42,909 bases of DNA, taken from contig JACQDW010000120.1 of the NCBI GenBank assembly GCA_016200845.1, forward strand, positions 1 to 42,909. Direction: 5' to 3'. A model generated the notes under the pieces. It saw only the letters and a list, made by a program, of their open reading frames with translations, was not told the DNA's origin and searched no databases. Position 1 is the first letter of the stretch. Each line of letters starts with the position of its first letter. Source of the stretch: Burkholderiales bacterium (lineage in GTDB: Bacteria; Pseudomonadota; Gammaproteobacteria; Burkholderiales; Burkholderiaceae_D). This document shows, in pieces, positions 33,351 through 42,883 of the stretch. Made by a program: the position numbers and the translations under genes.

Positions 33351-35273
33351 ATGAATATCTTTGACAACTACACCTCGCGCTATGAAAAAACCCGTGAGGA
33401 AGAATATTCGATGCAAGAATATTTGGAGCTGTGTAAAAAAGACCGCCTCGCTTTTGCGACCGCCGCCGAACGTATGCTCGCTGCCATAGGCGAGCCAGAA
33501 TTACTCGACACCCGCAACGATTCGCGTCGCTCTCGCATCTTCTCCAACAAAGTCATCAAAATCTACCCAGCCTTCCGCGAGTTTTATGGCATGGAAGAAG
33601 TGATAGAACAAGTGGTCTCTTACTTCCGTCATGCCGCACAAGGCTTGGAAGAGCGCAAGCAAGTTCTCTATTTGCTCGGCCCGGTTGGCGGCGGCAAATC
33701 GTCCATCGCAGAGCGCCTCAAATATTTGATGGAGAAAATTCCCTTTTATTGCATCAAAGGCTCGCCCGTCAATGAGTCTCCTCTTGGCTTATTTAACGAA
33801 GAGGAAGACGGCGCCATTTTGGAAGAAGATTATGGAATAGAGCGTCGCTATCTCAAATCCATTCCCAGCCCTTGGGCGGTAAAACGCTTGCATGAATTTA
33901 ATGGCGACATCAATAAATTCCGCGTGGTACGCCGCTATCCCTCGGTCTTAAAACAAGTTGCTGTTTCCAAAACCGAGCCGGGCGACGAAAACAATCAGGA
34001 TATTTCTTCACTGGTTGGTAAAGTCGATATCCGCAAGCTGGAAGACTTTTCACAAGACGATCCAGATGCCTATAGCTATTCCGGCGGCCTCTGTCTTGCC
34101 AATCAAGGCTTGATGGAATTTGTCGAAATGTTTAAAGCACCGATCAAAGTCTTGCATCCTTTATTGACTGCGACCCAAGAGGCCAACTTCAAAGGCACTG
34201 AAGGATTCGGCGCGATTCCATTTGAAGGCATCGTCCTGGCGCACTCCAATGAATCAGAATGGAAAACCTTCAAAAACAATAAAAACAATGAAGCCTTCTT
34301 AGATCGCATCTATATCGTCAAAGTACCCTATTGTCTGCGCGTCACCGACGAGATCAAGATTTATGAAAAATTGGTACGTGGATCCTCCCTGGCGCAAGCA
34401 CCGTGCGCTCCAGGCACCTTAAAAATGATGGCGCAGTTCGCCGTGTTATCGCGTCTGGTGGAGCCAGAAAATTCCAGTATCTTTAGCAAGATGTTGATCT
34501 ATGACGGAGAAAATTTAAAAGACACCGACCCCAAAGCAAAATCACGGCAAGAATATGTCGATTATGCGGGCGTCGATGAAGGCATGACTGGACTATCCAC
34601 CCGCTTTGCGTTCAAGATTTTGTCTAAGGTGTTTAACTTTGATAACACCGAGGTCGCTGCCAACCCAGTGCACCTGTTGTATGTGCTCGAACAGCAAATC
34701 GCACGCGAGCAATATGCCCCAGAAACCGAGCAAAAATATTTGTCCTATCTGAAAGAATATCTCGCTACGCGTTACGCCGAATTCATCGGCAAAGAAATTC
34801 AAACCGCGTATCTCGAAAGTTATTCTGAATATGGTCAAAATATTTTTGATCGCTATGTTTCCTTCGCCGACTTCTGGATACAAGATCAGGAATTCCGTGA
34901 TCCCGACACTGGTGAGAGCTTTGATCGCGATGCATTAAATAGCGAGCTCGAAAAAATTGAAAAACCTGCGGGCATCTCGAACCCCAAAGATTTCCGCAAC
35001 GAGATCGTCAATTTTGTTCTGCGTGCAAAAGCGCAAAATGGCGGAAAAAATCCCACCTGGACTAGCTACGAAAAACTGCGCACAGTCATCGAGAAAAAAA
35101 TGTTCTCGAATACTGAAGAGCTGCTGCCTGTCATTTCTTTCAATGCAAAAGCCAGCGCCGACGACGCCAACAAACATCAGGAATTCGTCAGCCGCATGGT
35201 GGCAAAAGGCTACACGGCAAAACAAGTGCGCTTATTATGTGAATGGTATTTACGGGTTCGGAAATCGTCATAG
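33351..35273 (+). CDS. prkA: PrkA-type AAA+ serine protein kinase
   Basis: ATG 33351 has AGGAG six bases upstream and gives MNIFDNYTSRYEKTREEE, the family N-terminus; earlier in-frame starts lie within the ribosome site. The 640-residue product has an AAA+ core with Walker A GPVGGGKSS (about residues 109-117), IPFEGIVLAHSNESEW and FLDRIYIVKVPYCLRVTDEI, and a C-terminal PrkA domain with kinase-like features (YPEDGE-type region is absent; YLKEYLATRYAEFIGKEI is conserved). YeaG in Escherichia coli, 644 residues, is the closest known relative and acts in nitrogen-starvation and stress responses. It is the first gene of prkA-yeaH-spoVR. Confidence 0.95.
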   Translation: MNIFDNYTSRYEKTREEEYSMQEYLELCKKDRLAFATAAERMLAAIGEPELLDTRNDSRRSRIFSNKVIKIYPAFREFYGMEEVIEQVVSYFRHAAQGLEERKQVLYLLGPVGGGKSSIAERLKYLMEKIPFYCIKGSPVNESPLGLFNEEEDGAILEEDYGIERRYLKSIPSPWAVKRLHEFNGDINKFRVVRRYPSVLKQVAVSKTEPGDENNQDISSLVGKVDIRKLEDFSQDDPDAYSYSGGLCLANQGLMEFVEMFKAPIKVLHPLLTATQEANFKGTEGFGAIPFEGIVLAHSNESEWKTFKNNKNNEAFLDRIYIVKVPYCLRVTDEIKIYEKLVRGSSLAQAPCAPGTLKMMAQFAVLSRLVEPENSSIFSKMLIYDGENLKDTDPKAKSRQEYVDYAGVDEGMTGLSTRFAFKILSKVFNFDNTEVAANPVHLLYVLEQQIAREQYAPETEQKYLSYLKEYLATRYAEFIGKEIQTAYLESYSEYGQNIFDRYVSFADFWIQDQEFRDPDTGESFDRDALNSELEKIEKPAGISNPKDFRNEIVNFVLRAKAQNGGKNPTWTSYEKLRTVIEKKMFSNTEELLPVISFNAKASADDANKHQEFVSRMVAKGYTAKQVRLLCEWYLRVRKSS

Positions 35274-35354
35274 AATCACCCATGACGTGATGGGATGAGC
35301 GTCGCAACACTGATGCACGCCATCCCAGTAGCCGGATCAGTGCGGGAGAACACT

Positions 35355-36629
35355 TTGGTTCATCTGATCGACAGACGAGTGCAAGGAAAAAACAAATCTG
35401 CCCCCAATCGCGAGCGTTTTTTGCGTCGCTACAAAGGTCAGATTAAAGAAGCCGTGGCGCGCGCAATCAAAGGAAGGTCTATCACCGACATGGACAGCGG
35501 AGAAAAAATCTCCATCCCTGTTAAAGACGTCAACGAGCCCAACTTTGGACACGCCCACGGTGGCGTGTGGGAAACCGTCAATCCCGGCAATCAGGAATAT
35601 CAAAAAGGCGATCAGATCGAGCGCCCCAAAGGTGGCTCCGGCAAGGGAAAAGGCAAAGGGCAAGCCAGCAATAGCGAAGAAATCAGCGACGATGATTTTG
35701 TATTTCAGCTCAGCCGCGAAGAGTTTCTCAATTATTTTTTTGAAGACTTAGAATTACCAAATCTGGTCAAAACTCAGCTCACCGCCATCACCGATTTTAA
35801 AAATCAGCGCGCTGGTTTTAGCACGACAGGTACAGCGTCCTCGCTACATGTATTGCGCTCGCTGCGTGGCGCGCTTGGACGGCGTATCGCTGTCGGTGGC
35901 AAATCAAACAAACGTCTGCGCGAAGCCGAAAAAGAATTGGGCGAATTACTGGGCGAGACCGACGACACCCAAGACCCACGCATTATCAAACTACGTCAAG
36001 AAATCCATCACTTGCGTACGCGCCTTTTAGCAATCCCGTTTATCGATCCGTTTGACTTGCGCTACAACAACCGCATCAAGGTTCCCAAGCCATCAACTCA
36101 AGCGGTGATGTTTTGCGTACTTGACGTGTCGGGCTCTATGGATGAACAGAAAAAAGATACCGCCAAACGCTTTTTCATCTTGCTCTATTTGTTCCTGATG
36201 CGCGCCTACGAAAAAATCGAAGTCGTCTTTATCCGTCACCACACCTCGGCGATGGAAGTCAGTGAACAAGACTTTTTTCATTCACGGGAATCGGGCGGCA
36301 CCATCGTCTCATCTGCCTTGCGCTTACTCACCAGCGTGATTCAAGAACGCTATGGCAGCGCCGACTGGAACGTCTACGTCGCGCAAGCTTCAGACGGCGA
36401 CAACTGGGATAACGATTCTGTGGTCTGCCGTCAAATCTTAATCAACTCCATCATGCCACTGGTGCAGTATTACGCCTATGTCGAGATCACCGAAGGCGAA
36501 CATCAAAACCTCTGGCAAGAATACACGCAAGTAGTGGAACATCACGCCCATTTCGCCATGCAAAAAATCGAGGACCCTGCTGATATTTATCCGGTGTTTA
36601 GAGAACTCTTCAAAAAACAAATTGCCTGA
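35355..36629 (+). CDS. yeaH: DUF444 (YeaH) von Willebrand-type stress protein
   Basis: The chosen TTG at 35355 has GGGAG six bases upstream and makes the protein begin (M)VHLIDRR, aligned with the start of Escherichia coli YeaH. It gives 424 residues, close to the family's length. ATG 35295 is in frame and would add 20 residues without a ribosome site. Conserved parts: GKNKSAPNRERFLRRYKGQIKEAV, an acidic/Gly-Lys-rich linker, a VWA-like domain with CVLDVSGSMDEQKKD (MIDAS-type DxSxS), FIRHHTSAMEV, SGGTIVSSAL and YPVFRELFKKQ at the end. Its partner is PrkA, and the exact activity is unknown. It starts 81 bp after prkA. Confidence 0.92.
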   Translation: MVHLIDRRVQGKNKSAPNRERFLRRYKGQIKEAVARAIKGRSITDMDSGEKISIPVKDVNEPNFGHAHGGVWETVNPGNQEYQKGDQIERPKGGSGKGKGKGQASNSEEISDDDFVFQLSREEFLNYFFEDLELPNLVKTQLTAITDFKNQRAGFSTTGTASSLHVLRSLRGALGRRIAVGGKSNKRLREAEKELGELLGETDDTQDPRIIKLRQEIHHLRTRLLAIPFIDPFDLRYNNRIKVPKPSTQAVMFCVLDVSGSMDEQKKDTAKRFFILLYLFLMRAYEKIEVVFIRHHTSAMEVSEQDFFHSRESGGTIVSSALRLLTSVIQERYGSADWNVYVAQASDGDNWDNDSVVCRQILINSIMPLVQYYAYVEITEGEHQNLWQEYTQVVEHHAHFAMQKIEDPADIYPVFRELFKKQIA

Positions 36630-36647
36630 CCGCACACCGAGGCCATC

Positions 36648-38210
36648 ATGAACAGCGAGAAAAAAATCGATACCCCCAGCTCTCCGCCTTCCACCAATCC
36701 CCGGCGCTTGCCCGATCAATCCGAATGGACTTTTGAATTGATCGAGCACGCCCATGAAGAAGTCGCGCGCATCGCTAAAAATTTTAAACTCGACACCTAC
36801 CCCAATCAATTAGAAATCATCACCGCCGAACAAATGATGGACGCCTACGCCTCGGTTGGCATGCCCGTCTCCTATAACCACTGGTCTTTCGGCAAGCACT
36901 TTTTACAGACCGAAAAAAGTTATAAGCGTGGGCAAATGGGTCTGGCTTACGAGATTGTGATCAACTCCAATCCCTGCATTTCTTATCTGATGGAAGAAAA
37001 CAGCCTGACCATGCAAACCCTGGTCATCGCCCATGCTGCCTATGGACACAATTCTTTTTTTAAAGGGAACTATTTATTCCGCACCTGGACCGATGCCGAA
37101 GCAATCATCGACTACATGGTCTTCGCCAAACAATACATCAGCCTGTGCGAACAGAAACATGGCGTTGAAGCGGTTGAACTGATACTCGACTCTTGTCACG
37201 CATTACAAAACTACGGCGTCGATCGCTACAAGCGTCCCGCAAAATTGTCCCTCGCCGAAGAAAAAGAAAGACAAGATGAGCGCGAACGCTACCTGCAATC
37301 GCAGATCAATGATTTATGGCGCACCGTCCCCAGGCGCGAAGACACGGTCGATGCCAAAGAAGCAGAACGCTTCCCGCCAGAGCCACAAGAAAACCTCTTG
37401 TACTTCATCGAAAAATATTCACCGCTATTGGAACCTTGGGAAAGAGAAATCGTGCGCATCGTCCGCAAGATTTCGCAATACTTTTACCCCCAACGCCAAA
37501 CTCAAGTCATGAACGAAGGCTGGGCCACATTTTGGCATTACACCATTTTGTACCAGCTCTTTGATGAAGGCTTAGTCGGCAATGGTTTTATGATGGAATT
37601 CTTGCAAAGCCACACCAATGTGGTTTATCAACCGCCAGTCACCAGCCCCTATTACAACGGCATCAACCCCTACGCACTGGGCTTTGCCATGATGAGCGAC
37701 ATCCGCAGAATTTGTGAAAATCCGACCGAAGAAGACAAAGCCTGGTTCCCCGATATTGCAGGCAGCGATTGGCTCAAAACTCTGCACTTCGCCATGCAAA
37801 ACTTTAAAGACGAGAGCTTCATCGCGCAGTTTTTATCACCCAAATTAATCCGCGACTTTCACTTCTTTTCCATCATCGACGACGATAGCAAAGACAAAAT
37901 CAAAGTCGCCGCCATCCACGACGAAGACGGCTATCGCACCATACGCCAACACCTCGCCGGACAATACAACCTGGGCAATCGCGAACCCAACATCCAAGTC
38001 TGGTCAGTAGACCTACAAGGCGACCGCGCACTCACGCTACGCCATCAACAATACCTACGCCGCCCCCTCAACAATCAAGCCAGCGAAGTCCTCAAACACG
38101 TCGCAAGGCTATGGGGATTTGATGTGTATTTAGAAGTCGTCGACCCCAGCAACAAATTGCTCACGACGATGGAGTGTAAAGTGGAGCGGCCTAAGGCACG
38201 GGTGCGTTAG
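36648..38210 (+). CDS. SpoVR-family protein (YcgB-like)
   Basis: The 520-residue product starts 18 bp after yeaH. The SpoVR family pattern is clear: YPNQLEIITAEQMMDAYASVGMPVSYNHWSFGKHF, NSNPCISYLMEENSL, AHAAYGHNSFFKGNYLF, NEGWATFWHYTILY, NPYALGFAMMSDIRRI and a C-terminal HDEDGYRTIRQHLAGQYNLG block. The many histidines and acidic residues suggest a metal site. The family is needed for spore cortex formation in Bacillus and is co-conserved with PrkA and YeaH in non-sporulating bacteria. Its biochemical role is not established. It is the last gene of the operon, with no clear terminator after it. Confidence 0.94.
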   Translation: MNSEKKIDTPSSPPSTNPRRLPDQSEWTFELIEHAHEEVARIAKNFKLDTYPNQLEIITAEQMMDAYASVGMPVSYNHWSFGKHFLQTEKSYKRGQMGLAYEIVINSNPCISYLMEENSLTMQTLVIAHAAYGHNSFFKGNYLFRTWTDAEAIIDYMVFAKQYISLCEQKHGVEAVELILDSCHALQNYGVDRYKRPAKLSLAEEKERQDERERYLQSQINDLWRTVPRREDTVDAKEAERFPPEPQENLLYFIEKYSPLLEPWEREIVRIVRKISQYFYPQRQTQVMNEGWATFWHYTILYQLFDEGLVGNGFMMEFLQSHTNVVYQPPVTSPYYNGINPYALGFAMMSDIRRICENPTEEDKAWFPDIAGSDWLKTLHFAMQNFKDESFIAQFLSPKLIRDFHFFSIIDDDSKDKIKVAAIHDEDGYRTIRQHLAGQYNLGNREPNIQVWSVDLQGDRALTLRHQQYLRRPLNNQASEVLKHVARLWGFDVYLEVVDPSNKLLTTMECKVERPKARVR

Positions 38211-38377
38211 TGGTCAAGCCATACTACGAGCTTTAGTTGAAGTTCGTATGCAACACTTAACCTCCAAAAAAGCATGAGTATTTTTGACGTCAGTAATGCC
38301 GATACTTAGGCTAGGCATGTTGATTATGTCAAAACACCAACTAATTTCTGAGCATCGATACGATCAAGTTGATCTTT

Positions 38378-39427
38378 CTATTTCTGATTAGACGTTTTTG
38401 CTTCTCTGCGTACTCTAGCTTTCTTACTCGCGTCACCTTGAAGTTTTGATTCGAGTTCATTTGTTTCATCGACCGGAAAGCAAGCTGCTGAAAACTGCAA
38501 AACACAGGGACTCCAAAGCTTGGTAAAATCTTTCGCTACTTTTGGAGTAACTTGCGTACATTGCACAAGACTTACTGCAGTCAAAAACAACCCAAATATC
38601 GTCAGTTTTCTTTGATTTACAATATTGTTTCGCTCTTGCTTTTCATTGCGTTCAATTCGAACCAATTCCGCCAACAGTCGCAATTGTTCAGTGACCTCCT
38701 GTGCGTACTGCATTACTTTCTGACGATCTCTGACTGATTTATAGAATGTTCCAAGTTCAATTGTTGTTTGCTTAATTGGTTCTGCAAAGTAGCAAGCGGA
38801 CATAAATTCAGACCACTTTTTCAATTCAATTTCTGCATTTTTATTTCTTGCTTGAGCTGCATCCCCAAGGCTTTCAATCACGTCGTCAAGGACGCTCATG
38901 TAAGCGTGCGCGAGCGAAACAACTCTAGAAAGTCGCAATGATCTTCCTGGCTGCGAATCGGAACGTTCTATATTTTTCGTAGTGTCAATAACAGCAATGC
39001 CTCTTCCATCCGCGACAAAATACAGATTATCTTGGGCTTCGAAAGACGACTCAGAAAGAGCATTGCTTTCGCGTAAAAATTGGGAAACAACTCCACGACA
39101 CTCCTTCAACTCCCCGTTGATCCAAATAACAGATGAACTTCGCGTGTTCATTTTCGATCCGACCAGCGGTCTGAGGGCTTCTTCAGCGACTGCTTTTTCC
39201 AAGGGGAAATTCGAGTATTGCCAAACGATAGCAACCGTGCGAGATGCTTGATTCAGATTCGAGAAGAACTGAATGAACTCAACATTTATCGAATCCACTG
39301 GGGGAACAGCGCAAATTCTTGTTCCATAAATTATCGATTTTCGGAAAATTTCAGTGTATGGAACAAAAACCTGTTTTTTCGAAGGCGTCCATCCTGACAG
39401 TAAATAAATATGTGCGCTGTAGATCAT
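38378..39427 (-). CDS. Uncharacterised protein with coiled region and C-terminal membrane span
   Basis: The 349-residue product has no family I recognise. The N-terminal 200 residues include FIQFFSNLNQASRTVAIVWQYSN, SSSVIWINGELKECRG and NLYFVADGRGIAVID, which look like a soluble alpha/beta domain. A charged helical stretch (about residues 235-275, with YAQEVTEQLRLLAELVRIERNEKQERNN) precedes one hydrophobic span (LTIFGLFLTAVSLVQC, about 282-297). A short C-terminal part ends in a lysine/arginine-rich tail. The helix-then-span layout recalls CorA-like ends, but the GMN signature is absent. Start ATG 39427 has no clear ribosome site. The gene is AT-rich compared with the genes on both sides and stands alone, which suggests recent transfer. 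Confidence 0.65.
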   Translation of the reverse strand: MIYSAHIYLLSGWTPSKKQVFVPYTEIFRKSIIYGTRICAVPPVDSINVEFIQFFSNLNQASRTVAIVWQYSNFPLEKAVAEEALRPLVGSKMNTRSSSVIWINGELKECRGVVSQFLRESNALSESSFEAQDNLYFVADGRGIAVIDTTKNIERSDSQPGRSLRLSRVVSLAHAYMSVLDDVIESLGDAAQARNKNAEIELKKWSEFMSACYFAEPIKQTTIELGTFYKSVRDRQKVMQYAQEVTEQLRLLAELVRIERNEKQERNNIVNQRKLTIFGLFLTAVSLVQCTQVTPKVAKDFTKLWSPCVLQFSAACFPVDETNELESKLQGDASKKARVRREAKTSNQK

Positions 39428-39667
39428 GATGCAAAGTATCGGAAGAAAAAAAGTTGTTTTTCATTCCAACTATTGTAAGTTAGTCTCGTCTCCACACTTA
39501 AATATCGTTAGTATTTTGCAACATATTATTATGAGCAACTAGCTTAGCCAAACAAGTTAAATGATTTTTAAACAATTAACTATGCCTTCAAAATTTGCCA
39601 CTTGGATTGCAACTTGCTTGACAGCTACCGCTAAGAACACGTTAATGAATCTGCACTTCTTAAGCTC

Positions 39668-41212
39668 TCACTCGCCCAAAGGCACCCAAATCTCAATCCG
39701 GGTACCCACCCCAAATTGACTCTGCAAATCAAATTCTCCATTCAACACCAGCACCCGTTCGCGCATGCCTGTGATGCCCAGGCCTGCTTGTGCTTGAGTT
39801 GGGTCGAATCCTTGGCCGTTATCACTTAAGCTTAAATGCAGAAACTCTTTTCCGGTTTCTTGTTTTTGCAAACTCAGCTGGATTTTCACTTGCTTTGCTT
39901 TGGTGTGCTTTAACACGTTTGAGCTGGCTTCTTGCACGATGCGGTAGATAGACAATGCCAAGTCTTTGTTCAGATGGGTCAGATCGTCGTCGGCATTGAG
40001 AGAAAAATGGCAATCGCTTTGTGCCTCGTTATAGACGCGCAGCATTTCTTCTATCGCGCCTTGTAAGCCCATCAGTTCTAACACTTCGGGGCGCAGGCGG
40101 CGCACCAGATTTCTGCCGTTGGCATACAGGCTGAGTGCTTGCTTGATGATGCTGCGGGCGCCGGTCTGTATCTCGCTTAAGGCGGCTTCTTGCGCCTCGG
40201 CTTGGCGGGCTTTTTCCGCTAATTTGACGATGCGTTCCGATTCCAATCGCAATGCTATCAAGGAGGCATTGAGTTCATCGTGAATTTCGACGGCGATGCT
40301 CTGGCGTTCGGCTTCGACGATGGTGTTGACTTGGTGAATTAGGCGACGCTTTTCTGCATCGGCTTTTAAGGCTGCATTGCGCGATGCCATTAACTCTTTG
40401 GTGCGCTCTTCTACCTTGCGTTCCAAATCTTGTTTGGCGTGATGCAGGCTGGTCGCCATCTCGTTGATGGACACTTGTAAATCGCCGATTTCGCCTCCGG
40501 TATCAACCTGCATTTGGGTCTCGGTGCGTCCGTGGCTGATGTGATGCAAGGCATCCATCGCCGCCCGCAATGGGCGGGTCAGGCCGGACGACAAATACCA
40601 CGCCATCGCTGTACTCGCGCCCAAGGCCAGCAACGACATCAGCACCTCAATCACAAATCGATGACGTTGCATACTGAGTTTGTAGCTGCCTGTCATAGTC
40701 ACGCGTACATAGCCTAAGACTGTATTCCGATTTTCCACATCCGATTTTTCTTTGACGCTTTGCCCTTCTTTTTCAAACGCGCTCAGACTCACCCACACTA
40801 ATTGCTTTTTGATTGGCATTTCCGTGAACCACGTCTCTGGCTGCGCGCGTCCGATATTATCGACGTGACTCAATTCTTTTTTGTTCGCATCAAAAATATC
40901 AATACGGTAGATGCTGCGATCAGATTGAATTACGCTATAAATCATTTGCTTAATCCCTTGTACATTGCGTGACAAGAGATGGAACTCTACGCCCTCTGCC
41001 AGAGCAATCGTCACTGTTTTAGCGCGGCTATTAAGCTCATCATGTACCTCATTCATCCTTGCATAATACGAGTACGACATCAGCGAAAAAAACAAATACG
41101 CAATCGGCAAAACGGCGATCACTAATAGGCGCGTGCGTATGCTCCAATCGCGCCATCGCATTAAACGTAGCACTGAACTTGCAATCAACATAAATGCTTT
41201 CTTTAATCTCAC
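39668..41212 (-). CDS. NarX/UhpB-type sensor histidine kinase
   Basis: The 514-residue product has a membrane span at about residues 28-50, a periplasmic sensor region to about 185, and a second span (VLMSLLALGASTAMAWYLSSGL). A HAMP domain (LTRPLRAAMDALHHISHGRTETQM) and coiled coil follow, then a HisKA_3 helix with the phosphoacceptor in EIHDELNASL and an HATPase domain (IVQEASSNVLKHTKA, LSDNGQGFDP, GLGITGMRERV). GTG 41212 overlaps the stop of the regulator gene by four bases (GTGA). It forms a two-component pair with that LuxR-type regulator. The stimulus is unknown; the adjacent divergent tonB gene hints at a link to TonB-dependent uptake. Confidence 0.92.
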   Translation of the reverse strand: MRLKKAFMLIASSVLRLMRWRDWSIRTRLLVIAVLPIAYLFFSLMSYSYYARMNEVHDELNSRAKTVTIALAEGVEFHLLSRNVQGIKQMIYSVIQSDRSIYRIDIFDANKKELSHVDNIGRAQPETWFTEMPIKKQLVWVSLSAFEKEGQSVKEKSDVENRNTVLGYVRVTMTGSYKLSMQRHRFVIEVLMSLLALGASTAMAWYLSSGLTRPLRAAMDALHHISHGRTETQMQVDTGGEIGDLQVSINEMATSLHHAKQDLERKVEERTKELMASRNAALKADAEKRRLIHQVNTIVEAERQSIAVEIHDELNASLIALRLESERIVKLAEKARQAEAQEAALSEIQTGARSIIKQALSLYANGRNLVRRLRPEVLELMGLQGAIEEMLRVYNEAQSDCHFSLNADDDLTHLNKDLALSIYRIVQEASSNVLKHTKAKQVKIQLSLQKQETGKEFLHLSLSDNGQGFDPTQAQAGLGITGMRERVLVLNGEFDLQSQFGVGTRIEIWVPLGE

Positions 41213-41886
41213 ACCTGAATCAAACCATGCTTAACCGCGAGTCGCGTCAACAGGGCTGGTCTGTGTATGCCTAGTTTTTCTTTGACCGATTGACTGATAT
41301 TGCTAATGGTTTTTTGCGAGAGGTCGAGTTTTTCTGCGATCTCTACATTGGTCAAACCTTCTGCCATTAATTTGAAAATTTCCAAACTGCGCTCGTCCAA
41401 CAAGGTCTGTGGTGAGGCATCGCCCATCACCGATAAATTTGCCAAGCGTTCGGCAATCGCCGGCATGAAATACAGCTCCGCCTGGCTGGCTTTTTGTACC
41501 GCAATTGCCAGCTCGGAGGGATCGCAATCCTTAGTCACAAAGGCTTTTGCACCCAACTTGTAGGTTTCTTTAATCAAGGCATCCTGATCAAACTGGCTCA
41601 AAAAAACGATACGCGCTTGCGGGAATTTTCCTAAAATATTTTTTGCCGCATCAAGCCCAGACAGCTCCGCGCCGAAACGGATATCGGACACCAGCACGTC
41701 TGGTTGCAAGAGCTCGAACTGAGCAACCGCTTCCTGCGGCGTCTTAGCTTGTCCGACAACTTGCATTCCTTCGGCTGCCAAGGACATGGCAAATCCTGTC
41801 ATCACGATGGGGTGATCGTCCGCCAGCAGGACGCGAATTGGCTTAGCGTTGTTTTTCTTTTCTACATGTTCAGACCTGATGCTCAT
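41209..41886 (-). CDS. LuxR/NarL-family response regulator
   Basis: ATG 41886 has AAGGAG about eight bases upstream and is preferred over an in-frame TTG at 41910. The product is 225 residues. Receiver domain: DDHP at about 23-26, phosphoacceptor Asp68 (VLVSDIRFG), Lys119 (FVTKD). C-terminal LuxR helix-turn-helix: LEIFKLMAEGLTNVEIAEKLDLSQKTISN. It is cognate to the kinase encoded directly downstream. The spacer toward tonB holds a perfect palindrome that could be its binding site. Confidence 0.93.
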   Translation of the reverse strand: MSIRSEHVEKKNNAKPIRVLLADDHPIVMTGFAMSLAAEGMQVVGQAKTPQEAVAQFELLQPDVLVSDIRFGAELSGLDAAKNILGKFPQARIVFLSQFDQDALIKETYKLGAKAFVTKDCDPSELAIAVQKASQAELYFMPAIAERLANLSVMGDASPQTLLDERSLEIFKLMAEGLTNVEIAEKLDLSQKTISNISQSVKEKLGIHRPALLTRLAVKHGLIQV

Positions 41887-42206
41887 GTCGGCTCTCCTTC
41901 GATTGCGCAATTAATGTGCTTCATTTTACCTGAGTATCCTCGCCTCCATCCAATAAAAAGCAATTTTTTTACCATTAACTAGCAATTTATTTTATTCGTT
42001 AAGCCTTTGATTTTACGCATAAAAATCAAAACAAAGCCGCACGCAAGCGATGCATACATAGAAAATTGCGCAGAAATACCTTTTATTTTGCTAGTTACTA
42101 GCATATAGTAAGTCAAGTACATGGCATCTTAAGCGCAAATCAAATTCCATGTGCTTACCCTGCTGTCGGTCAGATGGCATTTATCCCGAGTATCGAAAGG
42201 AAAATC
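41887..42206. other. 320-bp divergent spacer between the response regulator and tonB
   Basis: This spacer is AT-rich and without a gene. It contains a perfect palindrome at 42089-42103 and a matching half site ACTAGCA at 41978-41984, so that TAACTAGCAA (41976-41985) and TTGCTAGTTA (42088-42097) form a 10-bp inverted repeat about 110 bp apart. Promoters for both genes must lie here. Confidence 0.7.
42089..42103. promoter_or_regulatory. Perfect 15-bp palindrome, possible operator for tonB and the two-component genes
   Basis: TGCTAGTTACTAGCA has 7-bp arms around one central base. It lies 103 bp before the tonB start codon and about 200 bp before the regulator's. With the distal ACTAGCA half site it could bind a dimeric regulator in both directions. 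The LuxR-type regulator encoded alongside is the obvious candidate, but binding is inferred. Confidence 0.5.
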
Positions 42207-42869
42207 ATGCAAACGCTTAATTTCAATCAGCCGCCCCGCAAAAGCTTGTCTTCAATCAGTGTGACGATCGCCTTACACATCATCGTGTTTGGGCTGGCCT
42301 TGCAGACTGGACGCATCATTAGCGAACCTCACTCTAAACCAGTCACAGTAACATTTGACGATAAAAAACCTATCGATCCCCCCAAACCTGTGGAAATGAA
42401 CAAGCCCAAAATAAACTTACCGGAACAAGCCATCATCGAATTACCGAAACTCCCTGATACGACGAGTGATCCGACAAAGACCATCACGACCAGAGCCAAA
42501 AACAGCGACGATACGGGCGTACGCGACGACAACAGTGGCGGTGCAGGCACAACAAACGGTAGCGGTGATACAGGGGCAAAACACGTGCCCGTTCACATCG
42601 CAGCACAAGTCGATTCCAACGCCTGTGCCAAGCCAGAATATCCTTTGACTTCGTTGCGAAATCAGGAAGAAGGCACCGTCAACCTTGCTATGTTAATTGG
42701 CGTTGATGGGAAAGTCTTAGAATCAAAAGTGGAAAAATCAAGTGGCTCCAAAGCCTTAGACCGCGCCGCCATCGCCGGTTTAAGTTTATGCAAATTCAGC
42801 GCTGGTAGCACCGATGGTGTAGCAGAAAAATCCTGGGCGAAATTGCAGTACGTCTGGACAATCAATTAA
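42207..42869 (+). CDS. tonB: TonB-family energy transducer
   Basis: ATG 42207 follows AAAGGAAAATC; the 11-codon upstream extension of the frame has no ribosome site. The 220-residue product has an N-terminal anchor (VTIALHIIVFGLALQTG, about residues 19-35), a proline/lysine-rich periplasmic stretch (KKPIDPPKPVEMNKPKINLPEQ), a Thr/Gly/Asn-rich linker and a C-terminal TonB domain (YPLTSLRNQEEGTVNLAMLIGVDGKVLESKVEKSSGSKALDRAAI). It couples the proton-motive force to TonB-dependent receptors such as the one at 9511. No exbB or exbD is seen before the window ends. Confidence 0.88.
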   Translation: MQTLNFNQPPRKSLSSISVTIALHIIVFGLALQTGRIISEPHSKPVTVTFDDKKPIDPPKPVEMNKPKINLPEQAIIELPKLPDTTSDPTKTITTRAKNSDDTGVRDDNSGGAGTTNGSGDTGAKHVPVHIAAQVDSNACAKPEYPLTSLRNQEEGTVNLAMLIGVDGKVLESKVEKSSGSKALDRAAIAGLSLCKFSAGSTDGVAEKSWAKLQYVWTIN

Positions 42870-42883
42870 AGGCTTTTCTAATT

